Shown here one piece after another: positions 9,243 to 20,375 of a stretch of DNA of 64,000 nucleotides. Numbering within the stretch: position 1 is the stretch's first letter; the number at the start of each line of letters is the position of its first letter. The position numbers and the translations under genes were made by a program. The notes beneath the pieces were generated by a model, which was not told where the DNA came from, ran no database searches, and saw nothing but the letters and a program-made list of their open reading frames with translations. This stretch comes from REEB95 sp963762425 (GTDB taxonomy: Bacteria; Pseudomonadota; Alphaproteobacteria; ATCC43930; CGMCC-115725), in the NCBI GenBank assembly GCA_963762425.1, contig CAVXKY010000004.1, forward strand, positions 576,889 through 640,888, written 5' to 3'.

Positions 9243-9509
9243 TTATCGGCACTGAACGGTCGCGAGCGAGACGTCGCGATCCCGGAACATCGACTCAAGC
9301 GCCACGCGCCTGCCGTAGTCCGCGCAATGATTTTGCGCGACGAGCATCGCTTTGCCGAAGCCGTCCGTGCCATTGGCCCACCGTAGTTCAATCATCCGGG
9401 GGTTCTGGGCCACAACGGCGGATGGGCCAGCGCAAGCAGCGACGAAAGACGACAGGAACACTGCGGCGGAGACGGCAAATGGCAAAGCTCGTTTCACGAT
9501 CCGCTCCAT
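9243..9509 (-). CDS. Small secreted cysteine-containing protein, unknown
   Basis: 88 residues. N-terminal signal (RALPFAVSAAVFLSSFVAACAG) that could be read either as Sec-cleaved or as a lipoprotein with Cys near residue 26. The mature part has a conserved-looking layout: small residues, KAMLVAQNHCADYGRRVALE, then a C-terminal Cys (ATVQCR). This resembles a widespread class of small alphaproteobacterial envelope proteins with an A-x-x-x-C-x-x-x-G-x-x-A core and a closing F/V-x-C. No function can be given. A similar, frameshifted small secreted protein lies next to it at 9588-9813 on the same strand. Confidence 0.6.
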   Translation of the reverse strand: MERIVKRALPFAVSAAVFLSSFVAACAGPSAVVAQNPRMIELRWANGTDGFGKAMLVAQNHCADYGRRVALESMFRDRDVSLATVQCR

Positions 9510-9587
9510 AGGATAAGACTGTTCCCGGCGCGCCTCGCGGCGGCGACGCGCCGGATGCGCGCTGCCGCTTGGCCGATCCGATAAGTG

Positions 9588-9813
9588 TCAGCGGGCCTGG
9601 GCGCTCTGCCGGGGCGGAAATGTTTCACCCTCGGCGGCGATCCGGCTCATGCCTTCGAGCGCGACCTTGCCCTGGGGCGACAGCACGATCTCGTCCTGCT
9701 TGCCGTTGCGCAATGCTACGGCATGCCAGTAATTGTCGCATCCCTTTTTCAGGTCATGCACCTGGCAAGCCGAGCGCCGCGACAGACGCTGCCAAACCTG
9801 TTTTCCACGTCAT
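9588..9813 (-). pseudogene. Small secreted protein with one frameshift
   Basis: ATG at 9813 has a good ribosome site (GAAGGGAG, 8 bases upstream). A hydrophobic start (MTWKTGLAASVAALGL) runs to a TGA, but shifting by one base near 9768 gives ACQVHDLKKGCDNYWHAVAL, RNGKQDEIVLSPQGKVALEG and MSRIAAEGETFPPRQ before a TGA at 9588. The continuous protein would be about 75 residues with a signal peptide and two Cys. Too short and split to be found by ordinary gene calling. No family recognised. Confidence 0.5.
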
Positions 9814-9930
9814 GTTGAAACTCCCTTCAGGAGGAGCCGGAACGACCTTCTGACACGGAATCCAAGCACGCAACTTTGGCGTTATTTTGTCTGAGGAATT
9901 AAACGACTTTCATCCGCGCCGGTGAAGTTC

Positions 9931-10200
9931 TCACGACGCGCCCCGTCGCGGGCACATTCCGCGCCGGGCGAGATGCATCGGATTGGGCCACGGCCTTAGT
10001 CTTGTTTTTCCGACAACACGATCTCCCCGGATGTGTCGGAAATCTTTGGAATCGATGGAGGATCCGATAGTGTCCTTGCTGCTCTGTCCGGTGACGGAGA
10101 TTTTAGGCGGTGCCTGATATTCCGGGAGGCTGGCCGTGTTCGCCGCGCTCAGCCAGGTCAGCATGAATGCATACCACAGTGATCGCCCTTTCATGCTCAT
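9931..10200 (-). CDS. Possible small secreted protein
   Basis: 89 codons; N-terminal hydrophobic segment (SLWYAFMLTWLSAANTASLP) plausible as a signal peptide, followed by a polar Ser-rich part. The Arg/Pro-rich C-terminal third (RLRPWPNPMHLARRGMCPRR) looks unlike a natural end, so either the frame is shifted there or the gene is not real. No homolog recognised. Confidence 0.35.
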   Translation of the reverse strand: MSMKGRSLWYAFMLTWLSAANTASLPEYQAPPKISVTGQSSKDTIGSSIDSKDFRHIRGDRVVGKTRLRPWPNPMHLARRGMCPRRGAS

Positions 10201-10336
10201 CTCCCCGGCGGGCCACGCTCGGCATCAAGCTAGCGGAACAGCCGCGGCTTTTTAAATGAAATTGGCGAAAGACGGGTTGAACGCCAACTCGGGCCGAGTA
10301 TTCATGAATGGAAAGGAAGGAGCAACGGTTGGCCAA

Positions 10337-10362
10337 TGTCCGCTTTGGGTCAAAAGCAGACA
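10337..10362. repeat. Dispersed 26-bp quasi-palindrome, copy D
   Basis: TGTCCGCTTTGGGTC followed by AAAAGCAGACA. With its left flank it shares CCAATGTCCGCTTTGGGT exactly with the outer end of the IS30 element. Confidence 0.75.
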
Positions 10363-10381
10363 TACGGACATGACATTGGGA

Positions 10382-10408
10382 TGTCCGGTTTTCCCCCAAA
10401 AGCGGACA
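10382..10408. repeat. Dispersed 27-bp quasi-palindrome, copy E
   Basis: TGTCCGGTTTTCCCCC followed by AAAAGCGGACA, flanked by CATTGGGA on the left and CATTGG on the right. 19 bases after copy D, mirroring the A/B tandem at 1215-1285. Confidence 0.75.
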
Positions 10409-10680
10409 TTGGATGGCATCACTGTTATCCCTGAGTACTCGACCGTGCCCAACTTCTCAGACCGGAAACGCAACCGCCTCTCGACTAGCCTTTACCCTCC
10501 TCAAAAGAACAGACCGAGAGCCGCGCACACCAGAAGTGACTGCTTGAGTGGTCAAATGTTGCAAAGTTTCGGGGGCAGTGCTGTGCCTCTTGTCCGTTGA
10601 TTGGGAATTTGCTCAGAAACGCTAATAAAATCGGCGCTTTTGGATGCCAATTGGGCATCGGAGAGGCCAAAAATCAAGAA

Positions 10681-10714
10681 AATTCCCTGTTAATTCCCTG
10701 TTTAACAGGGAATT
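10681..10714. repeat. 11-bp repeat: two direct copies and one inverted copy
   Basis: AATTCCCTGTT occurs at 10681-10691 and again at 10692-10702, then after one T the exact inverse AACAGGGAATT at 10704-10714. The last two form a perfect 23-base hairpin with a 1-base spacer. It could be a recombination or protein-binding site; no adjacent integrase is visible. Confidence 0.7.
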
Positions 10715-10856
10715 TGGGTCAGGAGCGTGGTTCGCTCTAAGACTGCGTCCGCACCAATCGAATCAAGAACTGACTGTGCCTTCAATGAATTAAAAGGAAT
10801 AGGGAAGTCTCAGCCGCATCCCCGAGCTGGAGCCAACACGCGATCCCGTCTGCGGC

Positions 10857-13137
<2,281 letters not shown>

Positions 13138-13143
<6 letters not shown>

Positions 13144-14025
13144 GTTTCGCGTGGCGTCGTCGAACAGCTCCTCGGCCGAAAAACGCCGGGGGATGAGACG
13201 CTGCTTCAACGCGTAATCGACGATGATGTCGAGGCTGCGGCGGCAGGCTTCCAATCCGAAGGGCAGGGCGTCGCGCTCCGGTCCGGGCGGCAACCGGTCG
13301 CGGCTTTCGCGCAGCAGGCGGTAGACCTCTTTCACCACCTCAGGGCGCGTCCGCGCGATCGATTGCCGGATCACCATGAAGTGATTGACCGGCACGGTGC
13401 GGTGGCGTTCCGCCCATTTCCGTTCGGCATCCGCCACGTCCGGGATGAGCGGCACCAGGCGCGGATCTGGCGCCTTGTCGCCGAGAATGGCGGCGTCGAG
13501 CTCGCCGTCGAGCAGCATCTGCGCGATCTCCTTGCCGGCGGGCGCGCGCGCGACGGTCGCCGGGTCGCGGTATTCGGCCAAATGTCCGTCCTCGAAGGTG
13601 ACCCAGCGCACGCGGTCCGGATCGACGCCGTATTCCTCGGCCAATATGCCGCGCACCCAGGTCGCGGTGGTCACGGGATATCCCCGCAATCCGACGCGCT
13701 TGCCTTCGAGTTCGCCGGGCGCGAGCTTCCCGCGCGCCGCGTTGTAGAAAATGGTGTGGTGCTGGGCGCGGGACATCACCACGGCGGGCATCAACGCATA
13801 GGGCTTGCCGTAGACCTTGGCCTGGAGAAATGTCACGATCGCGAGTTCGCCGCAATCGTATTTGCCCTCGCGCACCAGCGGCTTGAACCCGGTGTTGGTC
13901 ACCTTGACGTCGTCATAGTCGAATTCGACCAGGGCCGAGCTGATATCGCCGCGCTTCAACGCCGCCGTGCCGGGATGATTGCCGAGCAGCGTCGAAAGCC
14001 TCACCGTGCCGCCGATCTCCGTCAC
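13138..14025 (-). CDS. 4,5-dihydroxyphthalate decarboxylase-like / substrate-binding-fold protein
   Basis: 295 residues with no signal peptide. The motifs VRGILAEEYGVDPDRVRWVT and LAEYRDP, and the layout (LGNHPGTAALKRGD near the start, YNAARGKLAPGELEGKRVGL in the middle), match the family that contains 4,5-dihydroxyphthalate decarboxylase and NMT1/ABC substrate-binding-like proteins. Absence of an export signal favours a cytoplasmic enzyme over a transporter component. The start is taken as GTG 14025, whose GTGA overlaps the stop of the CYTH-CHAD gene; GTG 14004 is an alternative. It is translationally coupled to an unrelated polyphosphate-binding-type protein, which is unusual. The reaction is not certain. 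Confidence 0.6.
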
Positions 14026-15611
14026 GCCGGCCGGTGCCAGAACGGCTCCGCCTGGCGCAGCCGCTTCAGCCGCTTGCCCAGCTTCGGCACCCGCACGGTG
14101 ACGGTATGGCCGCACCATCCGGTCACCAGCGCCGCCGCGCGCGACAGCGCCTCTTCCTTGCCCTTGGGAAGCGGCAGGTCGCGGGCGAGGGTTTCGGCGG
14201 TGGCAATGTCGTTGAGCAATCCCAGATCGTCCTGGAGATCCTCGAGGCGTTCGACGTAGCGGCGGACGCGCTTCTTCGCATAGATGCTCTCGAACACGTC
14301 GGCGGCATAACGCATCTTCTTGACCACGATGCGCAGGGCGTGGCGGCCCTCGGCGTCGAGCTGGTCGAATTTCCTCGCCCGCTTGCGCACCGCGCGGTAG
14401 CGCTTCTCCAACAGCGAGTCGGCCAGGCTTCCGACCGGCGAAACCTGGAGCACCGAGGTCTCGAACGGGCTTTGCCGCCGCCAGGCGCGGGTTTCGATCC
14501 AGGCCGCGAGGTTGAGCGCGAATTCGCCGTAACGGCGCGAGGCGAGCGCCGTCCGCAACCCGCGATAGGCTCCGCGCTGCTGCGCCGCGATCGACTTGGC
14601 GAGATCGGCGAGATCCACATCCTCGTGGAAGGTCTTGCGCACCCGCGCGACGATTTCCGAGAACACGTCCCAATTGCGGCCCGGCCCCAGCGCGGCGGCC
14701 AGCCATTTGATCTCCCCCACCGCCCAGGCGCGCTGCTCCTCGGGGATCAGGCCCTTGAACAGGGTGAAGGCCACGCGCAGCCGGCGCAAGGCCACGCGCA
14801 TCTGGTGCACGCCTTCCGCGTGGCCGGCGAGCGCGGCGCGGTCGTTGGCCAGCATGTGCCTGAGGCTGCAGCGCAGCACGATGGCGAGCGCGTCCTCCGC
14901 CGACATGTCGCGGTCGAGTTCGATGCTGCCGAACCGTTCCGTCACCCAGCCGTGTTTGCCGGGCGTGACCGCCGCGAAGGCGTAGCCGCGCGCCGCCTTG
15001 CTGCCCATTTGCAGGCGCAGCGAGGCGCTTTCATTCAAGGTCCGCGCCAGGTCGAATAGCGCCTGGGGTCCGCCACTTTCGAGCTCGATCTCGATCTCGG
15101 AGACCGCGAGCTTCCTTCCGTCGCGCGCGCGGATGAAGCCGCTGTCGAAGGAAAGGCCGATGCTCGCGTTTTCGTCCCGCTGCAAGGCGACGCGCGAGCG
15201 GTTGAGGCGGCAGGTGAACACCGGCTTGAGCTTGTCCTGGGATACGTCTTTAAGTCCGTCCACGTCTTCCAGGGGTGCCAGATCGGGCGCGGGCCGCGGC
15301 AGCTTCACCCGCCACACCGGCTGCTCGAAACCGCCGGCGCCCATGGCGTCGAGCGGCTCGAGCGTCTCGATCGCGCGCAGGCCGTCCTTGCGGATGGACA
15401 ATCCCAGCCCCACCTGGCCGAGATCGCGCTTGGGCGTGTCGTAATAGGTTCGGGTCTCGGCGGATTTCGCGGGGTTGAGCCCGGCCAGCAGCGGCAAAGC
15501 CTTGAGGCGCGCCAAATCCTCCGGCGCCACCGAAAAGCCGATGGCGTAACGCATCTCGGCGGCGCTGACCGCCGTGTTTTCCGGAGCCTCCCCGTCCATT
15601 GGGATGAACAT
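14022..15611 (-). CDS. CYTH and CHAD domain protein
   Basis: 529 residues. The N-terminal ~210 residues form a CYTH (triphosphate tunnel) domain: ETRTYYDTPKRDLGQVGLGL is the TYYDT-x-x-x-L-x-x-x-x-x-L-R/S-I-R region and ISEIEIELESG-type acidic strand follows (AVSEIEIELESGGPQALFDL). Residues ~235-510 are a CHAD domain of helices rich in His/Arg/Lys (GVHQMRVALRRLRVAFTLFK; RHALRIVVKKMRYAADVFES), which binds polyphosphate. The first strand reads MRYAIGFSV, not the usual EIELKF, so the CYTH metal/phosphate site may be altered. The stop overlaps the next gene's start (GTGA). Role likely in polyphosphate or triphosphate metabolism. Confidence 0.85.
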   Translation of the reverse strand: MFIPMDGEAPENTAVSAAEMRYAIGFSVAPEDLARLKALPLLAGLNPAKSAETRTYYDTPKRDLGQVGLGLSIRKDGLRAIETLEPLDAMGAGGFEQPVWRVKLPRPAPDLAPLEDVDGLKDVSQDKLKPVFTCRLNRSRVALQRDENASIGLSFDSGFIRARDGRKLAVSEIEIELESGGPQALFDLARTLNESASLRLQMGSKAARGYAFAAVTPGKHGWVTERFGSIELDRDMSAEDALAIVLRCSLRHMLANDRAALAGHAEGVHQMRVALRRLRVAFTLFKGLIPEEQRAWAVGEIKWLAAALGPGRNWDVFSEIVARVRKTFHEDVDLADLAKSIAAQQRGAYRGLRTALASRRYGEFALNLAAWIETRAWRRQSPFETSVLQVSPVGSLADSLLEKRYRAVRKRARKFDQLDAEGRHALRIVVKKMRYAADVFESIYAKKRVRRYVERLEDLQDDLGLLNDIATAETLARDLPLPKGKEEALSRAAALVTGWCGHTVTVRVPKLGKRLKRLRQAEPFWHRPA

Positions 15612-15762
15612 TGGCGCGCCGCGTTGTCATCTGCAAGCACGCAAAAAGCGCATTCCGATCAAGGCTCTAGAATGCGGCGGCGGCGATTTTTCTAGGCGGT
15701 TTTCCGTGGCCCGTGCCAAATTAGCGCCCGCCATAAAAAACCGCGCGAAGGGAGTCCTCGTC

Positions 15763-16737
15763 ATGAAACGCCGCAAGCTTGGAGCGCTCGAAGTCTCGGC
15801 CGTCGGATTGGGCTGCATGAGCATGACGCCGATCTACGGAACCCCCGATCCCGCCGAGGCGGTCGCCACCATCCACCGCGCGCTGGAACTCGGCGTCGAC
15901 CTGATCGACACTTCCGACGCCTATGGCGCGGGCAAGAACGAGGAACTGGTCGGCCGCGCGTTGAAGGACCGGCGCGGCAAGGCCGTCCTGGCGAGCAAGT
16001 TCGGCAACATCATGACGCCCGGCGCAAGGGGCGCGGTCGGCCGTCCCGACTACGTGATCGAGGCCTGCGAGAAGAGCCTGACGCGGCTGGGAACGGACAT
16101 GATCGACCTCTATTACATCCACCGCGTCGACACCACGGTGCCGATCGAGGACACGGTGGGGGCGATGGTGAAGTTGAAGCAGCAGGGCAAGATCCGTTTC
16201 CTCGGGATATCCGAGGCCGCGCCCGCCACATTGCGCCGTGCACACAAGGCGCATCCCATGGCCGCGTTGCAGACCGAATATTCGCTGTGGACGCGCGACG
16301 CCGAGGACGAATTGTTCAAGACCTGCGCGGAGCTGGGCGTGGGTTACGTCGCCTATAGCCCGTTGGGACGGGGATTCCTCACCGGCGCCATCGGCGGATT
16401 GGGCGATCTCGGCGAGAACGACCGGCGCCGCCAGCATCCGCGCTTCGAGGCCGAGAACCTCAAGCGCAACCTGGCCTTGCTCAAGGACTTCAAGGAGCTG
16501 GCGGCCAAGGAGAAATGCACCCCGGCGCAGCTGGCACTGGCCTTCGTGTTGTCGCGCCGGCCCTTCATCGTCGCGCTGCCCGGCACCAGCCACCGCAAAT
16601 ACCTCGAGGAGAACGCCAAGGCGGCGGAGCTGACCCTGTCGCCGCAAACCATAACCGCGCTGGAAAAGGCCTTCCCGCGCGGGGTGGCGGCGGGAACGCG
16701 CTATCCCGAGCCGCAGATGAAAAGCGTGGGCGTGTGA
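15763..16737 (+). CDS. Aldo/keto reductase
   Basis: 324 residues from ATG 15763, with GAAGGGAG 8 bases upstream. NAD(P)H-dependent (alpha/beta)8-barrel oxidoreductase. Seen: GLGCMSMTPIYG, LIDTSDAYGAGKNEELVGRA (catalytic Asp and Tyr), ASKFGNI (catalytic Lys region), DLYYIHRVDTTVPIEDTVGA (catalytic His context), YSPLGRGFLTG and ALPGTSHRKYLEEN for cofactor binding. The pattern is that of the AKR13/YajO-like general aldehyde reductases. Its TGA overlaps the next gene's GTG, so the two are coupled. Confidence 0.9.
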   Translation: MKRRKLGALEVSAVGLGCMSMTPIYGTPDPAEAVATIHRALELGVDLIDTSDAYGAGKNEELVGRALKDRRGKAVLASKFGNIMTPGARGAVGRPDYVIEACEKSLTRLGTDMIDLYYIHRVDTTVPIEDTVGAMVKLKQQGKIRFLGISEAAPATLRRAHKAHPMAALQTEYSLWTRDAEDELFKTCAELGVGYVAYSPLGRGFLTGAIGGLGDLGENDRRRQHPRFEAENLKRNLALLKDFKELAAKEKCTPAQLALAFVLSRRPFIVALPGTSHRKYLEENAKAAELTLSPQTITALEKAFPRGVAAGTRYPEPQMKSVGV

Positions 16738-17663
16738 CCGCGATGGAAGGGCAGGGCGGAGCCAAGATTGCGGGCCGGGAGCATTGGACCCGCAAGGGCG
16801 AGGTGAAACTCTTCCTGTGGGAGAAATGCGCCGGATCGCCCGACGGCAAGCCCGTCATATTGTTCGTGCACGGCTCGTCGATGGCTTCGCAGCCGACATT
16901 CGATCTCCAGGTTCCGGGTCGGGCCCATTCCTCGGTGATGGATTATTTCGCAGGGCTCGGGTTCAATTGCTGGTGCGTCGACATGGAAGGCTATGGCCGC
17001 TCCGGCAAGTCGCGCCCGATCACCTGCGACATCTCGAACGGCGCCGACGATCTCGAAGCTGCCAGCGATTACATCATCAAGACCCGGAAATGCGGGCCGT
17101 TGCTGGTCTACGGCATCTCCTCGGGCGCGTTGCGCGCGGCGCTCTTCGCCGAACGCCATCCCGAACGCGTTGCGCGCCTGGCGCTCGACGCCATGGTGTG
17201 GACCGGCGAGGGCAGCCCGACCCTGGCCGAACGGCGCAAGAAATTGCCCGAGCTGCGCAAGCACCTGCGCCGCCCGATCGACCGCAAATTCGTGCACAGC
17301 ATCTTCACCCGCGACCATGCCGGCACCGCCGAGGACAAGGTGGTGGATGCCTTCGCCGACGCGATCCTGGCGCTCGACGATTCCGTGCCGATCGGGACTT
17401 ATGTCGACATGTGCGAGAATTTGCCGGTCAACGATCCGCGCCAGATCAAGGCGGCCACGCTCATCCTGCGCGGCGAATATGACGGCATCGCGGGATTCGA
17501 GGATTTATTGGCGTTCTTCGACCTGCTGCCCAATCCCGACAAGCAGTTCGCGGTTTTGCCGGGCATCGCCCATGCCTCGTTCCAGCAGAAGAACTATCTG
17601 CTGGTCTATCATATCCTGCGTTCGTTCTTCACCCAGCCCGCGCCGGTTTATCGGGGGGCTTGA
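16734..17663 (+). CDS. Alpha/beta hydrolase
   Basis: 309 residues counting from GTG 16734, which overlaps the reductase stop as GTGA; ATG 16743 is an alternative. Serine hydrolase of the alpha/beta fold: oxyanion region VILFVHGSSMAS, nucleophile elbow VYGISSGALRA (Ser), Asp in LRGEYDGIAGF, and His in LPGIAHASFQQKN. The substrate is unknown. Pairing with an aldo/keto reductase suggests a small catabolic or detoxifying unit. It ends 4 bases from the convergent ABC transporter binding-protein gene. Confidence 0.85.
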   Translation: MTAMEGQGGAKIAGREHWTRKGEVKLFLWEKCAGSPDGKPVILFVHGSSMASQPTFDLQVPGRAHSSVMDYFAGLGFNCWCVDMEGYGRSGKSRPITCDISNGADDLEAASDYIIKTRKCGPLLVYGISSGALRAALFAERHPERVARLALDAMVWTGEGSPTLAERRKKLPELRKHLRRPIDRKFVHSIFTRDHAGTAEDKVVDAFADAILALDDSVPIGTYVDMCENLPVNDPRQIKAATLILRGEYDGIAGFEDLLAFFDLLPNPDKQFAVLPGIAHASFQQKNYLLVYHILRSFFTQPAPVYRGA

Positions 17664-17667
17664 GACC

Positions 17668-18678
17668 TCACTTCTCCTGCGCCGCCGGGATGACCACGGT
17701 CTCGTATTTGATGTTGGCCGCGTCGGGGTTGCTGTTCTGAATGACGAAGTTGCGGATGATGGCGAAGCCCTTGCGCTCCACCACGGCATGGGCGGCATAG
17801 CTCTTGGCGTCGCCGACGATGAAGGAGCGGAGCAACTCTTCCGGCAGGTTCTGATAACGCGCGTGCAGATCGGCCACGGTCTTGTCCGGATTGGCGTGCA
17901 TGAAGACGAGCGTTTCCTCCATCGCCCGGTGCATGCGCGCCACCACGTCGGGGTTCTTGGCGGCGTAATCGGCCTCGACCACCAGCCCCTGGTGAACCGC
18001 GCCGTCATAGGCGGGAACGGCGCCGCCCCAGAAATCGGCCATCATCACCAGCCCGTCTTGCTGCACGCCCAGCCTGCCATAGGGAATGGCGGTCAAGGCG
18101 ATGTCGATCTGCCCGCGTTGCGCCGCGGCCAGCAGGGTCGGATAGGAATTGATCGACGTGATGGTGTAATCGCTCCCGGCATTGATGCCGAATTGCTTGG
18201 CGAGCCCGCGGAACATGAGGTCCAAGCCGCCGCCCACGTCGAGCGTGCCGACGGTCAGCCCCCTGGCGCGGACGTATTTCTCCTTGAGCGGCATGGTCGG
18301 CGTCAGGCCAATCTTCTTGGCCGCGTCGGGATTGATGACGAACTGGATGACGAATTCGCGCACGAAGGGCGAGACGATGCGCAGATTTTCGCCGCGCGCC
18401 ATCGCCTGCATCGCCGGCACCAGCGTCATGGCGCCGAAATTCGCGCCCTCGGAATGGAGCGCCGCCAGCACGTCGGGGTCGCCATGGCCGACCAGCTGTA
18501 TGTCGGCGTCGAGCCCTTCCTTCTTATAGAAGCCCTCGTCGGCGGCGATCGAAACCGCGGCGAATCCGATGGCGATGCTGGTCTGCGCGATCACCACATG
18601 GGTGGGGACCTGCGCCCGCGAATCATGTCCCGCCAGGATAAGGAGCAGCGCCGCCGCCGCCCCGATGAATTTCCTCAT
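17668..18678 (-). CDS. ABC transporter substrate-binding protein (NMT1/SsuA/TauA type)
   Basis: 336 residues with a Sec signal peptide (MRKFIGAAAALLLILAGHDSRA). Periplasmic type-II binding fold of the nitrate/sulfonate/thiamine-precursor group: QTSIAIGFAAVSIAADEGFYKKEGLD, then GLTVGTLDVGGGLDLMFRGL, PTLLAAAQRGQIDIALTAIP. Ligand cannot be read from sequence. The start ATG overlaps the permease stop (ATGA), making it the last gene of an ATPase-permease-binding protein operon. Confidence 0.85.
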   Translation of the reverse strand: MRKFIGAAAALLLILAGHDSRAQVPTHVVIAQTSIAIGFAAVSIAADEGFYKKEGLDADIQLVGHGDPDVLAALHSEGANFGAMTLVPAMQAMARGENLRIVSPFVREFVIQFVINPDAAKKIGLTPTMPLKEKYVRARGLTVGTLDVGGGLDLMFRGLAKQFGINAGSDYTITSINSYPTLLAAAQRGQIDIALTAIPYGRLGVQQDGLVMMADFWGGAVPAYDGAVHQGLVVEADYAAKNPDVVARMHRAMEETLVFMHANPDKTVADLHARYQNLPEELLRSFIVGDAKSYAAHAVVERKGFAIIRNFVIQNSNPDAANIKYETVVIPAAQEK

Positions 18679-19481
18679 GCCCGTCTCCCCCTGCTTTTAC
18701 CGGTTGCGTAGTTGACCGCCGAATTGAACAGCAACGCCAGCGCCATGAGCACGAACAACCCCGCGAATACGCCGGCGCTGTCGAGCTGCGAGGCCGAGAA
18801 CTGCACAAGATAGCCGATGCCGCGGCTGGAGACGATAAGCTCGCCGACGATGGCGCCGACCAGCGCCTCGGGAATGGCAAGCTTCAAGCCCAGCATGATC
18901 GCCGGCAGCGCGCCGGGGATCACCACCAGCCGGCGCTCCTGCCAGCCATTGGCGCCCATCAGCTTCACCACCCGCAGCAAATCGCGGTCGACGCTGCGCG
19001 CGCCCTCGTAGGTGGACAGGAACACGAAGAAGAACACCACCAGCGCGGTGATCACCACCTTGGGCGTGAGGTTGATCCCGAACCAGACGATGAACAGCGG
19101 CCCGAAGGCGATCTTGGGCACGCCGTAAACCGCCATCAGGATCGGGTCGAAGATGCTCGCGATCACCGGATAGCTGCCCATCAGCAGCCCCAGCGCCACC
19201 CCGGCGCCCGCGCCCACCGCATAGCCCAGGAGGATTTCCTCGGCGGTGACGATCAGGTTCTGCGCCAGCGTGCCGTCGGCGGTCCATTCCCACAGCCGCC
19301 GGGCTATGTCCGAGGGATCGCTGAAGATCAGCTTGTCGAGATGCGGGCCGGCGATCTGCCAGGCGAGGATGAATCCGACGCTGACGATGATGCGTCCCGC
19401 CAGCACGATGTTGCGCCGCCTGTGCGCCTGCGCGATCCCCGGATCGATGATGTCGTCGATGCTCTCAACGGTTCTTGCCAT
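18675..19481 (-). CDS. ABC transporter permease (SsuC/TauC type)
   Basis: 268 residues with about six membrane segments and the permease EAA-loop region (ANGWQERRLVVIPGALPAIMLGLKLA, given here only as the stretch ending near residue 205), which docks onto the ATPase. N-terminal cytoplasmic tail, then VGFILAWQIAGPHLDKLIF. Belongs to the binding-protein-dependent family for nitrate, sulfonate or taurine. It starts one base after the ATPase stop, so the genes are tightly coupled. Confidence 0.88.
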   Translation of the reverse strand: MARTVESIDDIIDPGIAQAHRRRNIVLAGRIIVSVGFILAWQIAGPHLDKLIFSDPSDIARRLWEWTADGTLAQNLIVTAEEILLGYAVGAGAGVALGLLMGSYPVIASIFDPILMAVYGVPKIAFGPLFIVWFGINLTPKVVITALVVFFFVFLSTYEGARSVDRDLLRVVKLMGANGWQERRLVVIPGALPAIMLGLKLAIPEALVGAIVGELIVSSRGIGYLVQFSASQLDSAGVFAGLFVLMALALLFNSAVNYATGKSRGRRA

Positions 19482-20258
19482 CTATTCCTCCGCGGTATCG
19501 GTCAGCGACCACAGTTGCTTGTGAATTTCCTGGAAAGCGGGCTCGAAGCGGATCTGCACCGGGTCGCGCGGCCGCTTCAATCCGATTTCGATGTCGGCCT
19601 TGATCCGCCCCGGCCGGCGCGACAAAACGATGACGCGGTCCGACAGCGCGATCGCCTCTTCCAGATCGTGGGTCACGAACACGACGGTCTTGCGCTCGCT
19701 TTCCCACAGGCCCATTAGCTCGCGCTGCAATTGTAATTTAAGCTGCACGTCGACATTGCCGAAGGGTTCGTCCATCAGCAATGTCGCGGGGTTGTAGGCC
19801 AGCATGCGGGCGAGCGCGGTGCGCTTCTGCATCCCGCCCGAAAGCTCGGCCGGCAGGTGATCGGCGAATCCGCCCAATCCCACGCGGGATATGACCTTCA
19901 TCGCCCGCTCGCGGGCCTCGGCAAGCGGCACCTTCTGGAGATAAAGCGGCAGCATGACGTTGGCCAGCACGCTGCGCCAGGGCATCAGGCTGTCCTTCTG
20001 CGTCATGTAGCCGATGCCGATATTGGGCTTGGTCACGGGCGAACCGCGATAGATCACCTCGCCGCGCTCGGGCTGCTCGAATCCGGCGATGCAGTTGAAC
20101 AGCGTGGACTTGCCGCAGCCGCTCGGCCCCACCAAGGCGATAAAGGCGCCTTCGGGGATGTCGGCGCTGACATCCTCGACCGCGGCGATCCGGTTGCCGT
20201 CCTTGAAGAACCACTTGGAGACCCGGTTCAGCCGGATCGCCGGCGCGGTTTGCGCCAC
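19482..20258 (-). CDS. ABC transporter ATP-binding protein (SsuB/TauB type)
   Basis: 258 residues; first gene of the transporter operon. Walker A GPSGCGKSTLFNCIAGFEQP, Q-loop MTQKDSLMPWRS, ABC signature LSGGMQKRTALARML, Walker B ATLLMDEPFGNVDVQLK, and H-loop VVFVTHDLEEAIALSDRV are all present, so the ATPase should be active. The single ATPase dimer would energise the permease encoded next. Substrate undetermined. Confidence 0.9.
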   Translation of the reverse strand: MAQTAPAIRLNRVSKWFFKDGNRIAAVEDVSADIPEGAFIALVGPSGCGKSTLFNCIAGFEQPERGEVIYRGSPVTKPNIGIGYMTQKDSLMPWRSVLANVMLPLYLQKVPLAEARERAMKVISRVGLGGFADHLPAELSGGMQKRTALARMLAYNPATLLMDEPFGNVDVQLKLQLQRELMGLWESERKTVVFVTHDLEEAIALSDRVIVLSRRPGRIKADIEIGLKRPRDPVQIRFEPAFQEIHKQLWSLTDTAEE

Positions 20259-20375
20259 GTTTCCCCTCCCTAATTTGGCGGTCCGACTATGCCGGATACC
20301 AGGCTCGGTTTACAGAACCGTTTTGGGTAGAATAGAAACCGGAACCGGACGGCGCGCCGGGACGCGCGACATTGC

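Larger units (their letters stand above)
10201..10800. other. Repeat-rich intergenic strip
   Basis: 600 bases without a supportable gene. They hold two tandem dispersed quasi-palindromes (10337-10362, 10382-10408) and an 11-bp repeat cluster (10681-10714). Base composition is visibly more A+T-rich than the surrounding genes. Confidence 0.6.

Noticed and set aside
10256..10600. 114-codon open frame
   Set aside because: Covers repeat copies D and E; peptide pieces are known repeat translations.
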